Made by a program: the position numbers and the translations under genes. This document shows positions 8,327 to 16,986 of a DNA stretch of 64,000 nucleotides, one piece after another. Origin of the DNA: Streptomyces fungicidicus (GTDB lineage Bacteria > Actinomycetota > Actinomycetes > Streptomycetales > Streptomycetaceae); contig NZ_CP023407.1 of the NCBI RefSeq assembly GCF_003665435.1, forward strand, positions 6,630,501 through 6,694,500, written 5' to 3'. Under the pieces are notes generated by a model. It ran no database searches. It saw only the letters and a program-made list of their open reading frames with translations, and was not told the origin of the DNA. Within the stretch, counting starts at the first letter, position 1, and every line of letters begins with the position of its first letter.

Positions 8327-9823
8327 CTACGGGGTCGCCGAACTGGGCGTCCTGTCGGATTCCCGTTCCCCGGCCACCGTGGCCGGTACGTTGTCCTCGG
8401 GCCGCGGGCGCGGGATCGCCAGCGCGCACAGGGCGCCCACGAGGACCACGGCGACGCCGATCCAGATGCCCGGCTTCATGCCGTCGACGAAGCCCTGAGC
8501 CGTGCGGTCGTCGCCGTAGTGGACGAAGACGCTGCTCAGAATGGCGGTGCCGAGGGCGCCGCCGATCTCGCGGACGGTGTTGTTGGCGCCGGACGCCTTG
8601 CCCCGGTACTGCGGCCCGACCGAGCCCAGCACCACCGCGGCGGTCGGTGCGAACACGAGGCCCATGCCGATGCCCGCGACGACCATGGCGCCGACCATGC
8701 GCGAGTACGGGGTGTCCGACGTGGCCACCAGGTTGATCCAGGACAGGCCGATCGCCTGGAGGAAGAGGCCGAGGGCCATCAGCCGTCCGCCGCCCACCTT
8801 GTCGGTCAGGGCGCCGGCGACCGGAGCGACGAACATCGGCATCAGGGTCCAGGCCAGGGTGAGCACACCGGCCTCCAGCGGGGTGCGGACCGGGGCGATC
8901 TGGAAGAACTGCGACAGCAGGAAGATCGATCCGAAGACGCCGAAGTACATGCTCGCGGAGACCAGGTTGGAGAAGACGAAGGCCCGTACGCGGTAGAAGG
9001 AGAGCGGAAGCAGCGGCTGGGGTGCGCGGCGCTCCCACATCACGAACAGCGCCAGCAGGACGGCGCCGCCGGCGAACGCCGACAGGATGATGCCCGAGGT
9101 CCACCCCTCGTCCTCGCCGTTCACGATCGCCCAGACGACGGCGAGGAGTCCGGCCGTGGTGAGGAGCATGCCGAGCAGGTCGAGCCGGGTGCCGGCCAGC
9201 GAGCTCTCCCGGAGCACGACGAGCACCAGCGGGATGGCCACCAGGCACACGGGGATGTTGATCCAGAAGATCCACTGCCAGTCGAGGCCGTCGACCACCG
9301 CGCCGCCGACCACGGGCCCGAGGGCCACGGCGAGTCCGCTGACCGCGGACCACAGTCCGAGGGCCAGGTTGCGCTTCTTGTCCGGCACCTCCTCCGCGAG
9401 CAGCGTCAGCGACAGCGGCATCACGGCCGAGGCGCCCAGGCCCTGCACCGCACGCATGAGGATGAGCTGCTCGCTGCTGTCGGCGAGGCCGCAGCCGACC
9501 GAGGCCAGGGTGAACAGCGCGATGCCGGCCACGAAGATCCGGCGCCGGCCGAACCGGTCACCCAGTGCCGCGCCGGTCAGCAGCAGACAGGCGAAGCTGA
9601 GGACGTAGGCGTTGACGAACCACTGCAGCTCCGTGGTGGACGCGTCGAGGTCGACGGCCATGGTGCGCAGCGCGGTCGAGACCACCAGGTTGTCGAGCGC
9701 GACCATGAACATCGGCACGCTGCACGCGACGATGATCACCCATAAGGGCTTCCGGCGGTCCCCGGCGCCCGGGGCGGAGGGCCGGGGCACGGCACCGCCC
9801 TCCCCGATGTTGATTGTGCTCAT
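8327..9823 (-). CDS. DHA2/EmrB-QacA family MFS drug efflux pump
   Basis: A 498-residue 14-helix transporter. Motif A is seen in GAALGDRFGRRRIF (between TM2 and TM3), and the antiporter motif C region in SAVSGLAVALGPVVGGAVV. The start has a strong GGAGGTC ribosome-binding site. Proton-coupled export of small toxic molecules is the usual role. It lies 79 bp downstream of the DUF3291-like gene and 99 bp upstream of the sensor kinase on the same strand, and is probably controlled by the divergent MerR regulator. Whether it exports the product of the downstream cluster or gives unrelated resistance cannot be told from sequence. Confidence 0.9.
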   Translation of the reverse strand: MSTINIGEGGAVPRPSAPGAGDRRKPLWVIIVACSVPMFMVALDNLVVSTALRTMAVDLDASTTELQWFVNAYVLSFACLLLTGAALGDRFGRRRIFVAGIALFTLASVGCGLADSSEQLILMRAVQGLGASAVMPLSLTLLAEEVPDKKRNLALGLWSAVSGLAVALGPVVGGAVVDGLDWQWIFWINIPVCLVAIPLVLVVLRESSLAGTRLDLLGMLLTTAGLLAVVWAIVNGEDEGWTSGIILSAFAGGAVLLALFVMWERRAPQPLLPLSFYRVRAFVFSNLVSASMYFGVFGSIFLLSQFFQIAPVRTPLEAGVLTLAWTLMPMFVAPVAGALTDKVGGGRLMALGLFLQAIGLSWINLVATSDTPYSRMVGAMVVAGIGMGLVFAPTAAVVLGSVGPQYRGKASGANNTVREIGGALGTAILSSVFVHYGDDRTAQGFVDGMKPGIWIGVAVVLVGALCALAIPRPRPEDNVPATVAGERESDRTPSSATP

Positions 9824-9902
9824 GACGAGACCTCCATGGTGCGAGCCCGTGCGAGGGCGGAAGGGACCGGGATGGGTGGGGGTGGGAGGAGGGGGAGTCG
9901 GG

Positions 9903-10325
9903 TCAGGCTGCGTGGCCGCTCTGGGCGGCGTCCTCGCGCGCCTTCACGTCCAGGCGCCGCTTGGCCTCGTCCCAGCTGATCGGCAGCTCGGCTGAGTCCG
10001 CCTCCCAGAAGACGAAGGTCGAGCGCCGGCAGGCCGCCCGCGACGCCCTCATCGCCTCGCCGTGCGGATCGGTCTTGGCGTAGGCGTACAGCGTGCCGCG
10101 GTCCTCCCACGCCGAGAGGGTGAAGAAGACCCGCCGGAACGGCTGCGCGACGAGGGAGGCCCCGTACGCGCCGTGCGCGGTCTTGACCTGGCTCCACGAG
10201 CGCAGGGAGTGGATGAGGAATCGCGGCACGTCCGACAGGGACTTCAGCTCGAAACGTGACGCCATGACGAAGACCCGCTTCTGCGCGGGTGCGGGGTTGG
10301 GGGTGATCCAGCCGAGAGTCGGCAT
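9903..10325 (-). CDS. DUF3291 / antibiotic-monooxygenase-fold small protein
   Basis: A 140-residue protein with the ABM-like ferredoxin fold signature of DUF3291: paired beta strands around FVMASRFELKSL and a conserved 'TLSAWEDRGTLYAYAKTDPHGEAMR' type segment (residues about 75-105). Family members are small and often sit beside transporters or tailoring enzymes; no reaction is firmly established for this subgroup. The ATG follows GGAAGGTGG. It is the first gene after the MerR-controlled divergent promoter and is probably co-transcribed with the MFS pump. Confidence 0.65.
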   Translation of the reverse strand: MPTLGWITPNPAPAQKRVFVMASRFELKSLSDVPRFLIHSLRSWSQVKTAHGAYGASLVAQPFRRVFFTLSAWEDRGTLYAYAKTDPHGEAMRASRAACRRSTFVFWEADSAELPISWDEAKRRLDVKAREDAAQSGHAA

Positions 10326-10361
10326 GCGACGCCCACCTTCCTGGGGAGACCGGCTAAGCTC

Positions 10362-10397
10362 ATAATGGATAGTAGCGCGATCCGTTATCCGTTATCC
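10362..10397. promoter_or_regulatory. Putative MerR operator in divergent promoter
   Basis: ATAATGGAT (10362-10370) and ATCCGTTAT (10380-10388) form an 8-of-9 inverted repeat. The right arm continues as a 7-bp tandem repeat (ATCCGTT ATCCGTT ATCC). It sits in the 91-bp AT-richer gap between the divergent DUF3291-like and MerR genes, as expected for an autoregulated MerR site. Confidence 0.6.
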
Positions 10398-10425
10398 AGT
10401 GGGTACCAGAACGTAAGTGGAGTCG

Positions 10426-11091
10426 ATGAAGATCTCGGAGCTCAGCCGCCGCAGTGGGGTGTCCATCCCCACGATCAAGTACTACCTCCGGGACGGCCTG
10501 CTGCCCCAGGGGCAGCTGACGACGGCTGCCAACCAGGCCGACTACGGCGAGGAGCACCTGCGGCGACTGCGGCTGATCCGCACCCTGGTCGGGGTGCGGC
10601 GGCTCTCGGTGAGCGCCGTGAAGGAGATCCTCGGCGCCATCACCGAGGAAGGCGACCTGCACCAGATCTTCGGCATCGTGACCGACGCCCGGCCCGCCAT
10701 GCACCAGCAGAAGGCGAGCGAGGAGGAGGCCGCCGGGGGCGAGACGGCGGGCGTCCACGACGCGCGCCGGCTGATCACCGAGATGGGCTGGGAGGTCTCC
10801 CCGGAGACCGCCGCGATCCGGACGCTCGGCGACGTCCTGGACGCCCTCGCCGACGTGGACTCGGACATCGACTGGCAGTCCCTGCTGCCCTACGCGCGGC
10901 TGACGGACCGCATCTCGGAGCTTGACGTCAGACAGATGAACGGCGCGTCCGGCCTGCTGGAGCTGGCCGAACGCGCCGTTCTGGTCTCGGTCCTCCTGGA
11001 ACCCGCCCTGCTCGCCCTCCGCCGCCTCGCCCAGGAGGACAAGTCGGCGCGCCTGTTCAGCGGCGGCGCCGACGGGGGAGACGCGGCGTGA
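10426..11091 (+). CDS. MerR-family transcriptional regulator
   Basis: A 221-residue regulator whose first 70 residues form the MerR winged HTH (MKISELSRRSGVSIPTIKYYLRDGLLP). A long C-terminal all-helical region without the Cys/His clusters of metal-sensing members suggests an organic effector. The family-typical MKISEL start at 10426 is chosen over a GTG three codons upstream, although the GGAG sequence before it is only 3 nt away and translation may be nearly leaderless. It is divergent from the DUF3291-like/MFS genes and most likely controls them. It converges with the next gene with a 6-bp gap. Confidence 0.85.
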   Translation: MKISELSRRSGVSIPTIKYYLRDGLLPQGQLTTAANQADYGEEHLRRLRLIRTLVGVRRLSVSAVKEILGAITEEGDLHQIFGIVTDARPAMHQQKASEEEAAGGETAGVHDARRLITEMGWEVSPETAAIRTLGDVLDALADVDSDIDWQSLLPYARLTDRISELDVRQMNGASGLLELAERAVLVSVLLEPALLALRRLAQEDKSARLFSGGADGGDAA

Positions 11092-11097
11092 GAGGGA

Positions 11098-12399
11098 TCA
11101 GGACAGTTCGCCGATGAGCCGGTCGGCGGCGTCCGCCCCGGCCGAGAACGCGGCCTCGTGGGAGCCGATCAGGTCCGGCCCGAGGCGCGGCGAGTGGAAG
11201 TACGACCCGGCCAGCTTCACCCGGGCGCCCTCGTCGGCCCGGTGGATCACGTTCTGCCGCTCGCGCAGCGCCATGTCGATGACCGGGTGGGTGTAGTCGA
11301 ACTCGGCGACGACCGCCTCGGGGGCGATCGGGCGCGGCGGGTCGAGGGTGACGAAGTAGTCCTTCTCCGCCGTGAAGTCCTGCAGCCGGTTCAGGTAGTA
11401 CGTGACGAAGCAGCGCGTCGAGCCGTCCGCGTGGACCTTGCCGTAGTTCCAGGCCATCCAGTTCTCCCGGTCGGCGGGCATCAGGGACGGGTCGGTGTGG
11501 AGCACCACCCGGGAACGGCTGTAGCGGATGCCCTCCAGCGCGGCCCGCTGGCCGGGCGTGGGGTTCTCCAGCAGGGCGTGGGCCTCGTCGGCGTGGGTGG
11601 CCAGGATCGCGTAGTCGAAGGTCGTGGTGCCGGACGCGGTGGTCACCGCGACCCCGTCGGGGCCCTGCCGCACGGCGGTGGCGGGCTCCGAGACGCGCAG
11701 GTCGGGGCCGGTCGCGGCGAGCGCCTTGCGGACGTACGAGATCGAACCGCCGCCCACCGTGCGCCAGTCGACGCGCCGGCCGCCGAGGCCGCCCTCGTCG
11801 TGGCCGACGAAGAAGGCGATCACGGTGGCCGCCGGCATCTCCCAGACCAGCTCCGCCGGCACCGACCAGACGGCGGAGCAGAGCATGATCAGGTAGGAGT
11901 GCCGGAACTCCTGGCTGTAACCGCCCTGGTCCAGGTAGGCGCCCATGGACATGTTGGCGCGGCCGCGGGCGAAGTCCCGGCGGCTCTCCTCGTGGAAACG
12001 GCGCACCTCCCGCCAGACGTCGGGGAATTCGGGGTGGCGCACGGAGTAGCGCTCCTCGATGGCCGCCTCGTCGAGTTCGAGGTCGTCGGTGCCGTACTCC
12101 AGGCCGCTGTCGAGGTCGAAGAAGGTGAAGCCGCCGGGGTGCGGGACGGTCTCGACCCCGAGGTCGTCGAAGAAGCCGCACAGGCGGGGGTAGAAGCGCC
12201 GGTTGAAGACGATGAAGGCGGTGTCCAGACCGATGACGCGGCCGTTCTCCTCCACCTCCACGGTGTTGGCGTGGCCGCCGGGGCGGTGCTCGCGTTCGAA
12301 GACGGTGATCCGGGCGCGCTCGCGCAGATGGTAGGCGGCGGACAGCCCGGCGGGGCCGGAACCGATCACGGCGACGGTCGGCGGGGTGTGCTGCGGCAT
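11098..12399 (-). CDS. COG2907-type FAD-dependent oxidoreductase (amine-oxidase superfamily)
   Basis: A 433-residue flavoprotein. The Rossmann FAD-binding motif is at the N-terminus (VAVIGSGPAGLSAAY), followed by the COG2907-like blocks GGHANTVEV and GLDTAFIVFNRRFYP. A conserved 'YAILATHADEA' segment closes the second FAD contact. The ATG at 12399 has GGAAGGA seven bases upstream; an extension of 10 codons does not. COG2907 proteins usually lie near cyclopropane/furan fatty-acid genes, and the wider superfamily includes polyenoic fatty-acid isomerases. Its position 205 bp downstream of the PUFA-like operon therefore suggests, without proof, action on an acyl chain. Confidence 0.7.
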   Translation of the reverse strand: MPQHTPPTVAVIGSGPAGLSAAYHLRERARITVFEREHRPGGHANTVEVEENGRVIGLDTAFIVFNRRFYPRLCGFFDDLGVETVPHPGGFTFFDLDSGLEYGTDDLELDEAAIEERYSVRHPEFPDVWREVRRFHEESRRDFARGRANMSMGAYLDQGGYSQEFRHSYLIMLCSAVWSVPAELVWEMPAATVIAFFVGHDEGGLGGRRVDWRTVGGGSISYVRKALAATGPDLRVSEPATAVRQGPDGVAVTTASGTTTFDYAILATHADEAHALLENPTPGQRAALEGIRYSRSRVVLHTDPSLMPADRENWMAWNYGKVHADGSTRCFVTYYLNRLQDFTAEKDYFVTLDPPRPIAPEAVVAEFDYTHPVIDMALRERQNVIHRADEGARVKLAGSYFHSPRLGPDLIGSHEAAFSAGADAADRLIGELS

Positions 12400-12469
12400 G
12401 GCAGGTCCTTCCGGTTCGGTACAGGTCATCGGGTGGTCAGGAACAGGGGCCGCCCGGACCCGGCGGACA

Positions 12470-12514
12470 CACCACGAGCCCGCCGCCGCCGTGGCGCGGC
12501 GGGCCCTCGTGGTG
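12470..12514. terminator. Hairpin downstream of the PUFA-like operon
   Basis: A long imperfect stem pairs CACCACGAGCCCGCCGC with GCGGCGGGccCTCGTGGTG around a 9-nt loop. It is the only strong structure between the PPTase stop and the COG2907 gene and probably terminates the large minus-strand operon. Confidence 0.5.
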
Positions 12515-12604
12515 GTGGCGCCGGGTGCGGCGGGTGGCGTTCGTCGCGAGGGATGGGAGTCGGCCGGTGCGGGAGTGGCGTGGTCCGGGTGGGGACGGTG
12601 GTGT

Positions 12605-13456
12605 TCACCGTGGTGGCGGGCGGTGGCCGGGGCCGGGGCCGGGGTGCGAGGGGGCGTCGTAGGGATGGGGGCGGATGGGGCCCGTGGCTCTCGCGGCGGG
12701 CGGCGGGAACAGGCGCGGGGCCGCGGGCGGTGCGGAGCCGGCGGGGTGCGGCGGAAGTCGGTGGGGGGTGGGGTGGAGGGGGTCGTTGGGGTGGGGTGCC
12801 GGGGTGGGGGCCGTGGCGGGCACCGCGACGGCCAGGAGGTGGGCGGGGCCCGGGCGCAGCAGGTGGGCGTGCCAGCGGCTGCCGGGGGCCGGACGCCGTC
12901 CGTCGTACACCGTGAAGCGGCCGGGGCCGCAGGGGGTGAACCGCAACCCCCGTACGCCGTACGCCAGTCCCGTCCCCAGCCCCTTCAGATAGGCCTCCGT
13001 CAGCACCCACAGCTCGGTCAGGGCCGCCGGCCGGTCCGGGGCCGCGTCGAGGGCCGCCCGCTGCGCGGCGTCGAAACGGTCGCGCAGCAGACGGGCCGTG
13101 CCGGGGGCGAACGGCGCCCGCTCCACGTCGACCCCGCAGGCCCGCCCCCGCGTGACCACACAGGCGATCAGCCCGTCGGTGTGGGACACGTTGAAGCGCA
13201 GCCCCCCGTGGTCGCCCTCGAGCTCCGGACGCCCGTACCGGGTACGGACGAAGCGCCAGGTGTCCGGCGGCAGCCCCGTGGCGGCGCTGAGCGCCCTACG
13301 GCACAGCAGCCGCCCGCCCAGGAAGCGGCGGCGCGCCCCGGGCGTGCGGAGCCGCCCGTGACGTGCCCGCTCCTCGGCGGACAGCAGCCCCAGCCCGCCC
13401 ATGCGGCGGGCCAGTTCGGACACCTGGTCCTCGGGCAGCGTCCACAGCTCGGTCAT
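12605..13456 (-). CDS. Sfp-type 4'-phosphopantetheinyl transferase
   Basis: A 283-residue PPTase. The magnesium-binding GVDVE motif is at residues 108-112, preceded by FNVSHTDG (88-95). The helix motif is ELWVLTEAYLKG (about 148-159), with Thr where many members have the Lys of WxxKE. It transfers phosphopantetheine from CoA to carrier-protein serines; the operon position points to the three ACPs of the PfaA-like protein, the discrete ACP, and perhaps the aryl carrier protein. After residue about 205 the protein continues in a Pro/His/Arg-rich low-complexity tail of about 80 residues, not part of the fold. Six bases separate it from the upstream acyl-CoA dehydrogenase gene. Confidence 0.88.
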   Translation of the reverse strand: MTELWTLPEDQVSELARRMGGLGLLSAEERARHGRLRTPGARRRFLGGRLLCRRALSAATGLPPDTWRFVRTRYGRPELEGDHGGLRFNVSHTDGLIACVVTRGRACGVDVERAPFAPGTARLLRDRFDAAQRAALDAAPDRPAALTELWVLTEAYLKGLGTGLAYGVRGLRFTPCGPGRFTVYDGRRPAPGSRWHAHLLRPGPAHLLAVAVPATAPTPAPHPNDPLHPTPHRLPPHPAGSAPPAAPRLFPPPAARATGPIRPHPYDAPSHPGPGPGHRPPPR

Positions 13457-13462
13457 CGGGCG

Positions 13463-15268
13463 TCAGCGGGCCTCGGCGCGCGGGACGTCCCCGGCGGGCG
13501 CGGTACGGTCGGCCAGCGTGATCGGCCAGTGCGACAGCAGCCGGTTCTCGGAGTCCAGCCGGACCAGCAGGACCAGCACCTCCTCGGCCGCGTCGGGGTC
13601 CCGGTAGGGCTCGTACGGGGCGAACCGCAGCCGCAGCCGCTCCAGTTGGAGGAGGAGCAGCGCCGGGCTGGGCAGCGGGTCGGCCATCACCCCGTGCGAG
13701 TGCACGTAGGTGTGCACACAGGCCGCGGCCGCGTGCACCAGGCAGTACTCCTGCGCCAGGTCGAACAGCTCCGCCGAGTGGGCGTAGCCGCGGCCCAGGT
13801 CCGCCTGGAGCAGGCGCTGCCGCTCCCGCAACGGACCGAGCCGGTCCAGCAGTTCCTCCGCGACGCCGGCGGCGAGCAGCAGCCGGTCGCGGTCCTTGTC
13901 GGCCGCCTCCTCGGCCAGCGCCCGCAGCCGCTCCAGCGAGTCGGGCGCGGCCAGGACCGCGTCGTCCATGCCCCGGCTGGAGAGCTCCTGCAGCGCCGGC
14001 CGGTAGGTGGGCAGCTCCGTGTCCATGCCGTACAGCACGGCCGCGCGCTCCGCCGCCTCCCCGCGGACCCCGGCCTCGGCGGTGAGGGCCTGCTGGAGCA
14101 GCGAGGGGAGCTGGTGGCCGATGTTGCGGAGGTTCACCACCGTGTTCCCGTCGGCCATGTTGGTGACGAGGAGGTCCCGCAGCATCTTCTGGTGCATCCC
14201 GAAACGGGGGTGCGTGCGCAGGAACACCCGGGCCCCGAGCACCACGTTCAGCCGGGACAGGGTCTCCTCCAGCAGCGTCGGCACCACGTACTTGGCCACC
14301 GACGACCACACGCTCACCTGGGCGGGCGAGGCCTGCAGGCTGCGCACCGCGCCCAGGCACACCGCGTCCGCGATCATCAGCTCGGCGAAGGACTCGGCGA
14401 GCTGGCGCCCGGTGTAGGGGACGTCGACGACGGGCCGGTCGAACAGCACCCGCCCCTGCGCGAACTCCAGGGCCGTCCGCAGCGAGGTGTCCACCCCGGA
14501 CAGGGCCAGGCTGAGGATCACCAGACGCGCCGTCTGGCTGGTCTTGAGGGCGATCTCCAGGCCCTGCCCCTCCGCGCCGACGAGGTCGGAGTCGGGGACG
14601 AACACGCCGTCGAACCGCAGCCCGCTCAGGTCCAGGGCCCGTACGCCGTGCTGCCTGACGGGGTGGGTCTCCCGGACGGTCTCCGCCTCCGCCCGCCACT
14701 TGTCGACGACCAGGATCGAGTAGTCCCCGGCGCCGCCGCGCGGTCCGGTGCGGGCGAAGACGACCATGCGGTCGGAGTAGGTGGCGTTGCCGATCGGCCA
14801 CTTCTCACCGGTCAGGCGGTAGCCGCCCGGCACCCGCTCGGCGACGACCTCGTTGTTCAGCAGATCGCTGCCGTGCGCCGCCTCGGACAGCCCCCAGGAC
14901 AGCCCGACACCGCCGTGGATGTCGGCGATCTGCCGCCGCTTCTGCTCGTCCGTGCCGGCGATCCACACCGGCGTGAACGCCGCCTGGGTCAGGCCGAGCG
15001 CGATGGCGGTGGCGCCGTCGCGGCGCGCCACGAGCCGCATCAGGGTGAACCCGGTCTCCGGGTTGCCGGCCTTGCCGCCCTGTTCGGCCGGCAGCCCGTA
15101 GTCCAGGAAGCCCCAGCGGCGCAGCATGCCGACGAAGGCGTACGGGAAGGTGTCGTGCTCGTCGTGGTCCAGTACGGCGGTGAACGGCATCCGGCTCGCC
15201 GGGTCGTGCGGGTCACCGAGGTACTGCTCGAACCGTCGGGCCAGATCGGCCAGCTCGGCCTGGGACAT
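13463..15268 (-). CDS. Acyl-CoA (or acyl-ACP) dehydrogenase homologue 1
   Basis: A 601-residue flavoprotein of the acyl-CoA dehydrogenase superfamily. An N-terminal helical domain leads to the middle beta domain with the FAD/substrate loop (LSWGLSEAAHGSDL and GEKWPIGNATYSD), then the C-terminal helical bundle. It is 150-200 residues longer than classical members because of a C-terminal extension. At the position of the catalytic glutamate (YEGT in MCAD-type enzymes) it reads ADGNT. Start and stop overlap with the upstream paralogue (TGATG) indicate translational coupling. Probable role: dehydrogenation or desaturation of a carrier-bound acyl chain made by the PUFA-like synthase. The natural substrate is unknown. 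Confidence 0.75.
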   Translation of the reverse strand: MSQAELADLARRFEQYLGDPHDPASRMPFTAVLDHDEHDTFPYAFVGMLRRWGFLDYGLPAEQGGKAGNPETGFTLMRLVARRDGATAIALGLTQAAFTPVWIAGTDEQKRRQIADIHGGVGLSWGLSEAAHGSDLLNNEVVAERVPGGYRLTGEKWPIGNATYSDRMVVFARTGPRGGAGDYSILVVDKWRAEAETVRETHPVRQHGVRALDLSGLRFDGVFVPDSDLVGAEGQGLEIALKTSQTARLVILSLALSGVDTSLRTALEFAQGRVLFDRPVVDVPYTGRQLAESFAELMIADAVCLGAVRSLQASPAQVSVWSSVAKYVVPTLLEETLSRLNVVLGARVFLRTHPRFGMHQKMLRDLLVTNMADGNTVVNLRNIGHQLPSLLQQALTAEAGVRGEAAERAAVLYGMDTELPTYRPALQELSSRGMDDAVLAAPDSLERLRALAEEAADKDRDRLLLAAGVAEELLDRLGPLRERQRLLQADLGRGYAHSAELFDLAQEYCLVHAAAACVHTYVHSHGVMADPLPSPALLLLQLERLRLRFAPYEPYRDPDAAEEVLVLLVRLDSENRLLSHWPITLADRTAPAGDVPRAEAR

Positions 15269-16986
15269 CAGGAGTTCTCCATCGGGTCGGACGGGCGGGA
15301 GGTCTCGGGGGCGAGGGGAACGGGCAGCGCGGTGATGAGCCGGTTGCCCCGGCGCAGGGCGTCCGCGGCGTCCAGGGCGGGCAGCAGGTCGGGACCGCCC
15401 CGGCGGGGGTCGACACCGCCGGACCGGGCGAGCAGGAAGGACAGCACCGCGCGCAGCCAGCCGGACGCGCCCGGCTCACCGCCGTACAGCGGCAGATGCC
15501 GGTTCGCCCACCACAGGTGGACGCACGCCGCGGCGGCGTGCACCCAGGCGTAGCGCTCGGCGACATCGGCCAGCGCGTTGGGATCGGCGCCGCGCAGACG
15601 CGCCGCGGCGGCCTCGGTGCCGAGCGCGGCGACCGCGTCGGCCACCCGGCCCACCAGCGCCGCGGTGCGCGGATCGGTGAGCTCCGCCCGGACGGCGCCG
15701 GTGATCGGGCGCAGCCCGGTCAGTACCGGATCGGAGCCGCGGACGACCAGGTCCAGCCGGGCCGGGTCGTACGGCGGCAGCTCCGCGTCGAGGGCGAAGA
15801 TCCGGTGCAGGGTGTCCGGGTCGGGCTCCTCGCTGCGCCCGGCGAGGGTGGGGATCTGGGCGGCGAAGGAGCGCAGGTTCGCCAGCGGGCTGGCGTCGAT
15901 CACCCGGACCACCGCCGTGTCGCGCTGCACCTTCTGGAACATCCCCGAGCCGGGCGCCCCTTCGCGCAGCACCGAACGGGTGGCGAGGACGCCCGCGCAG
16001 CGCCGCGTCAGCTCGTCGCACGCCTCGGCCACCACGTGCTTGGCGGCCGGCGCCCACACGCTGAACACCCCGGGGACGACGTGCACGCCCCGCGCGGCGG
16101 CCAGCGCCACCGCGTCCGCCGCCAGCAGCGCCGCCGAGGCGACCGCCAGCTCCCGCCGGGAGTGCGGCGCCCCGGTCAGAGGAGTGCCGGCCACCCGGCG
16201 CCCGGCGGCGAAGCCGAGGGTCAGGCGCAGCGCCGTGTCCGCGCAGCCGAGGCTGCCCGCCATGCTCATCAGGCGTACCGCCTGCTGGGCGAGGACCGCC
16301 ACCTCCAGGCCCTCCCCGACCTTGCCGACCAGTGCGTCCTCCGGCACCGGTACCCCCTCGAAGCGCACCCGCGCGGTGTCCACGCCGCGCATGCCGCCCG
16401 TGCGCGGGGCGGGCTCGCGGACCACTCCGTCGGCACCGGAGTCCAGCAGGAAGGCGGAGAACGCGCCGGGGCCGCGCTCACCGGTGCGGGCCACCACGTA
16501 GAAAGCGTCGCAGCGCATGCCGTTGCCGACCATCCACTTCTCGCCGCGCAGCCGTCCGTCCTCGTCCAGCCGCATCTCGCCGGCCAGCAGTTCGCTGCCG
16601 TGCGCGGCCTCGGTCAGGGCGAACCCCACCGAGCCGCCGCCGGTCAGGATCCGGGCCACCCGCTCGCGCTGCTCCGCAGTGCCGTGCAGCCGGAGGCAGG
16701 TGGCGGCGATGATGCCGAACATGGTGCCCGGCATCACGTTGACGTCCCGGCGGGCCGCGGCCCGCACCATGGTCAGCCCGCGGTCGAACGAGTCGAACGC
16801 GCCGCCCCACTCGCGCGGCAGGTAGTTGAGGTGGAAGCCCGCCGAGACCAGCTTCCGGCACAGCTCGTCGGGGTGGGCGTCGGCCTCGTCGCGGGCGACG
16901 GCCGCGGCGAAGCCGTACGGGTTGCCCGGGTCCCCGGGGTCACCGAGCAGTTCCTCCACGCCCTCGGCGGTGAGCGCCCGGCTCAT
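15268..16986 (-). CDS. Acyl-CoA (or acyl-ACP) dehydrogenase homologue 2
   Basis: A 572-residue paralogue of the downstream gene, with the same domain order: VGFALTEAAHGSELL and GEKWMVGNGMRCD in the middle domain, and a matching C-terminal extension ending in the WVHAAAACVHLW block shared by both. The canonical catalytic Glu is again absent; the aligned segment is IDASP. The ATG at 16986 overlaps the PfaD-like stop (ATGA), so a much longer in-frame extension into that gene is rejected. Two adjacent diverged paralogues suggest a heteromer or successive oxidations on one substrate. Confidence 0.75.
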   Translation of the reverse strand: MSRALTAEGVEELLGDPGDPGNPYGFAAAVARDEADAHPDELCRKLVSAGFHLNYLPREWGGAFDSFDRGLTMVRAAARRDVNVMPGTMFGIIAATCLRLHGTAEQRERVARILTGGGSVGFALTEAAHGSELLAGEMRLDEDGRLRGEKWMVGNGMRCDAFYVVARTGERGPGAFSAFLLDSGADGVVREPAPRTGGMRGVDTARVRFEGVPVPEDALVGKVGEGLEVAVLAQQAVRLMSMAGSLGCADTALRLTLGFAAGRRVAGTPLTGAPHSRRELAVASAALLAADAVALAAARGVHVVPGVFSVWAPAAKHVVAEACDELTRRCAGVLATRSVLREGAPGSGMFQKVQRDTAVVRVIDASPLANLRSFAAQIPTLAGRSEEPDPDTLHRIFALDAELPPYDPARLDLVVRGSDPVLTGLRPITGAVRAELTDPRTAALVGRVADAVAALGTEAAAARLRGADPNALADVAERYAWVHAAAACVHLWWANRHLPLYGGEPGASGWLRAVLSFLLARSGGVDPRRGGPDLLPALDAADALRRGNRLITALPVPLAPETSRPSDPMENS

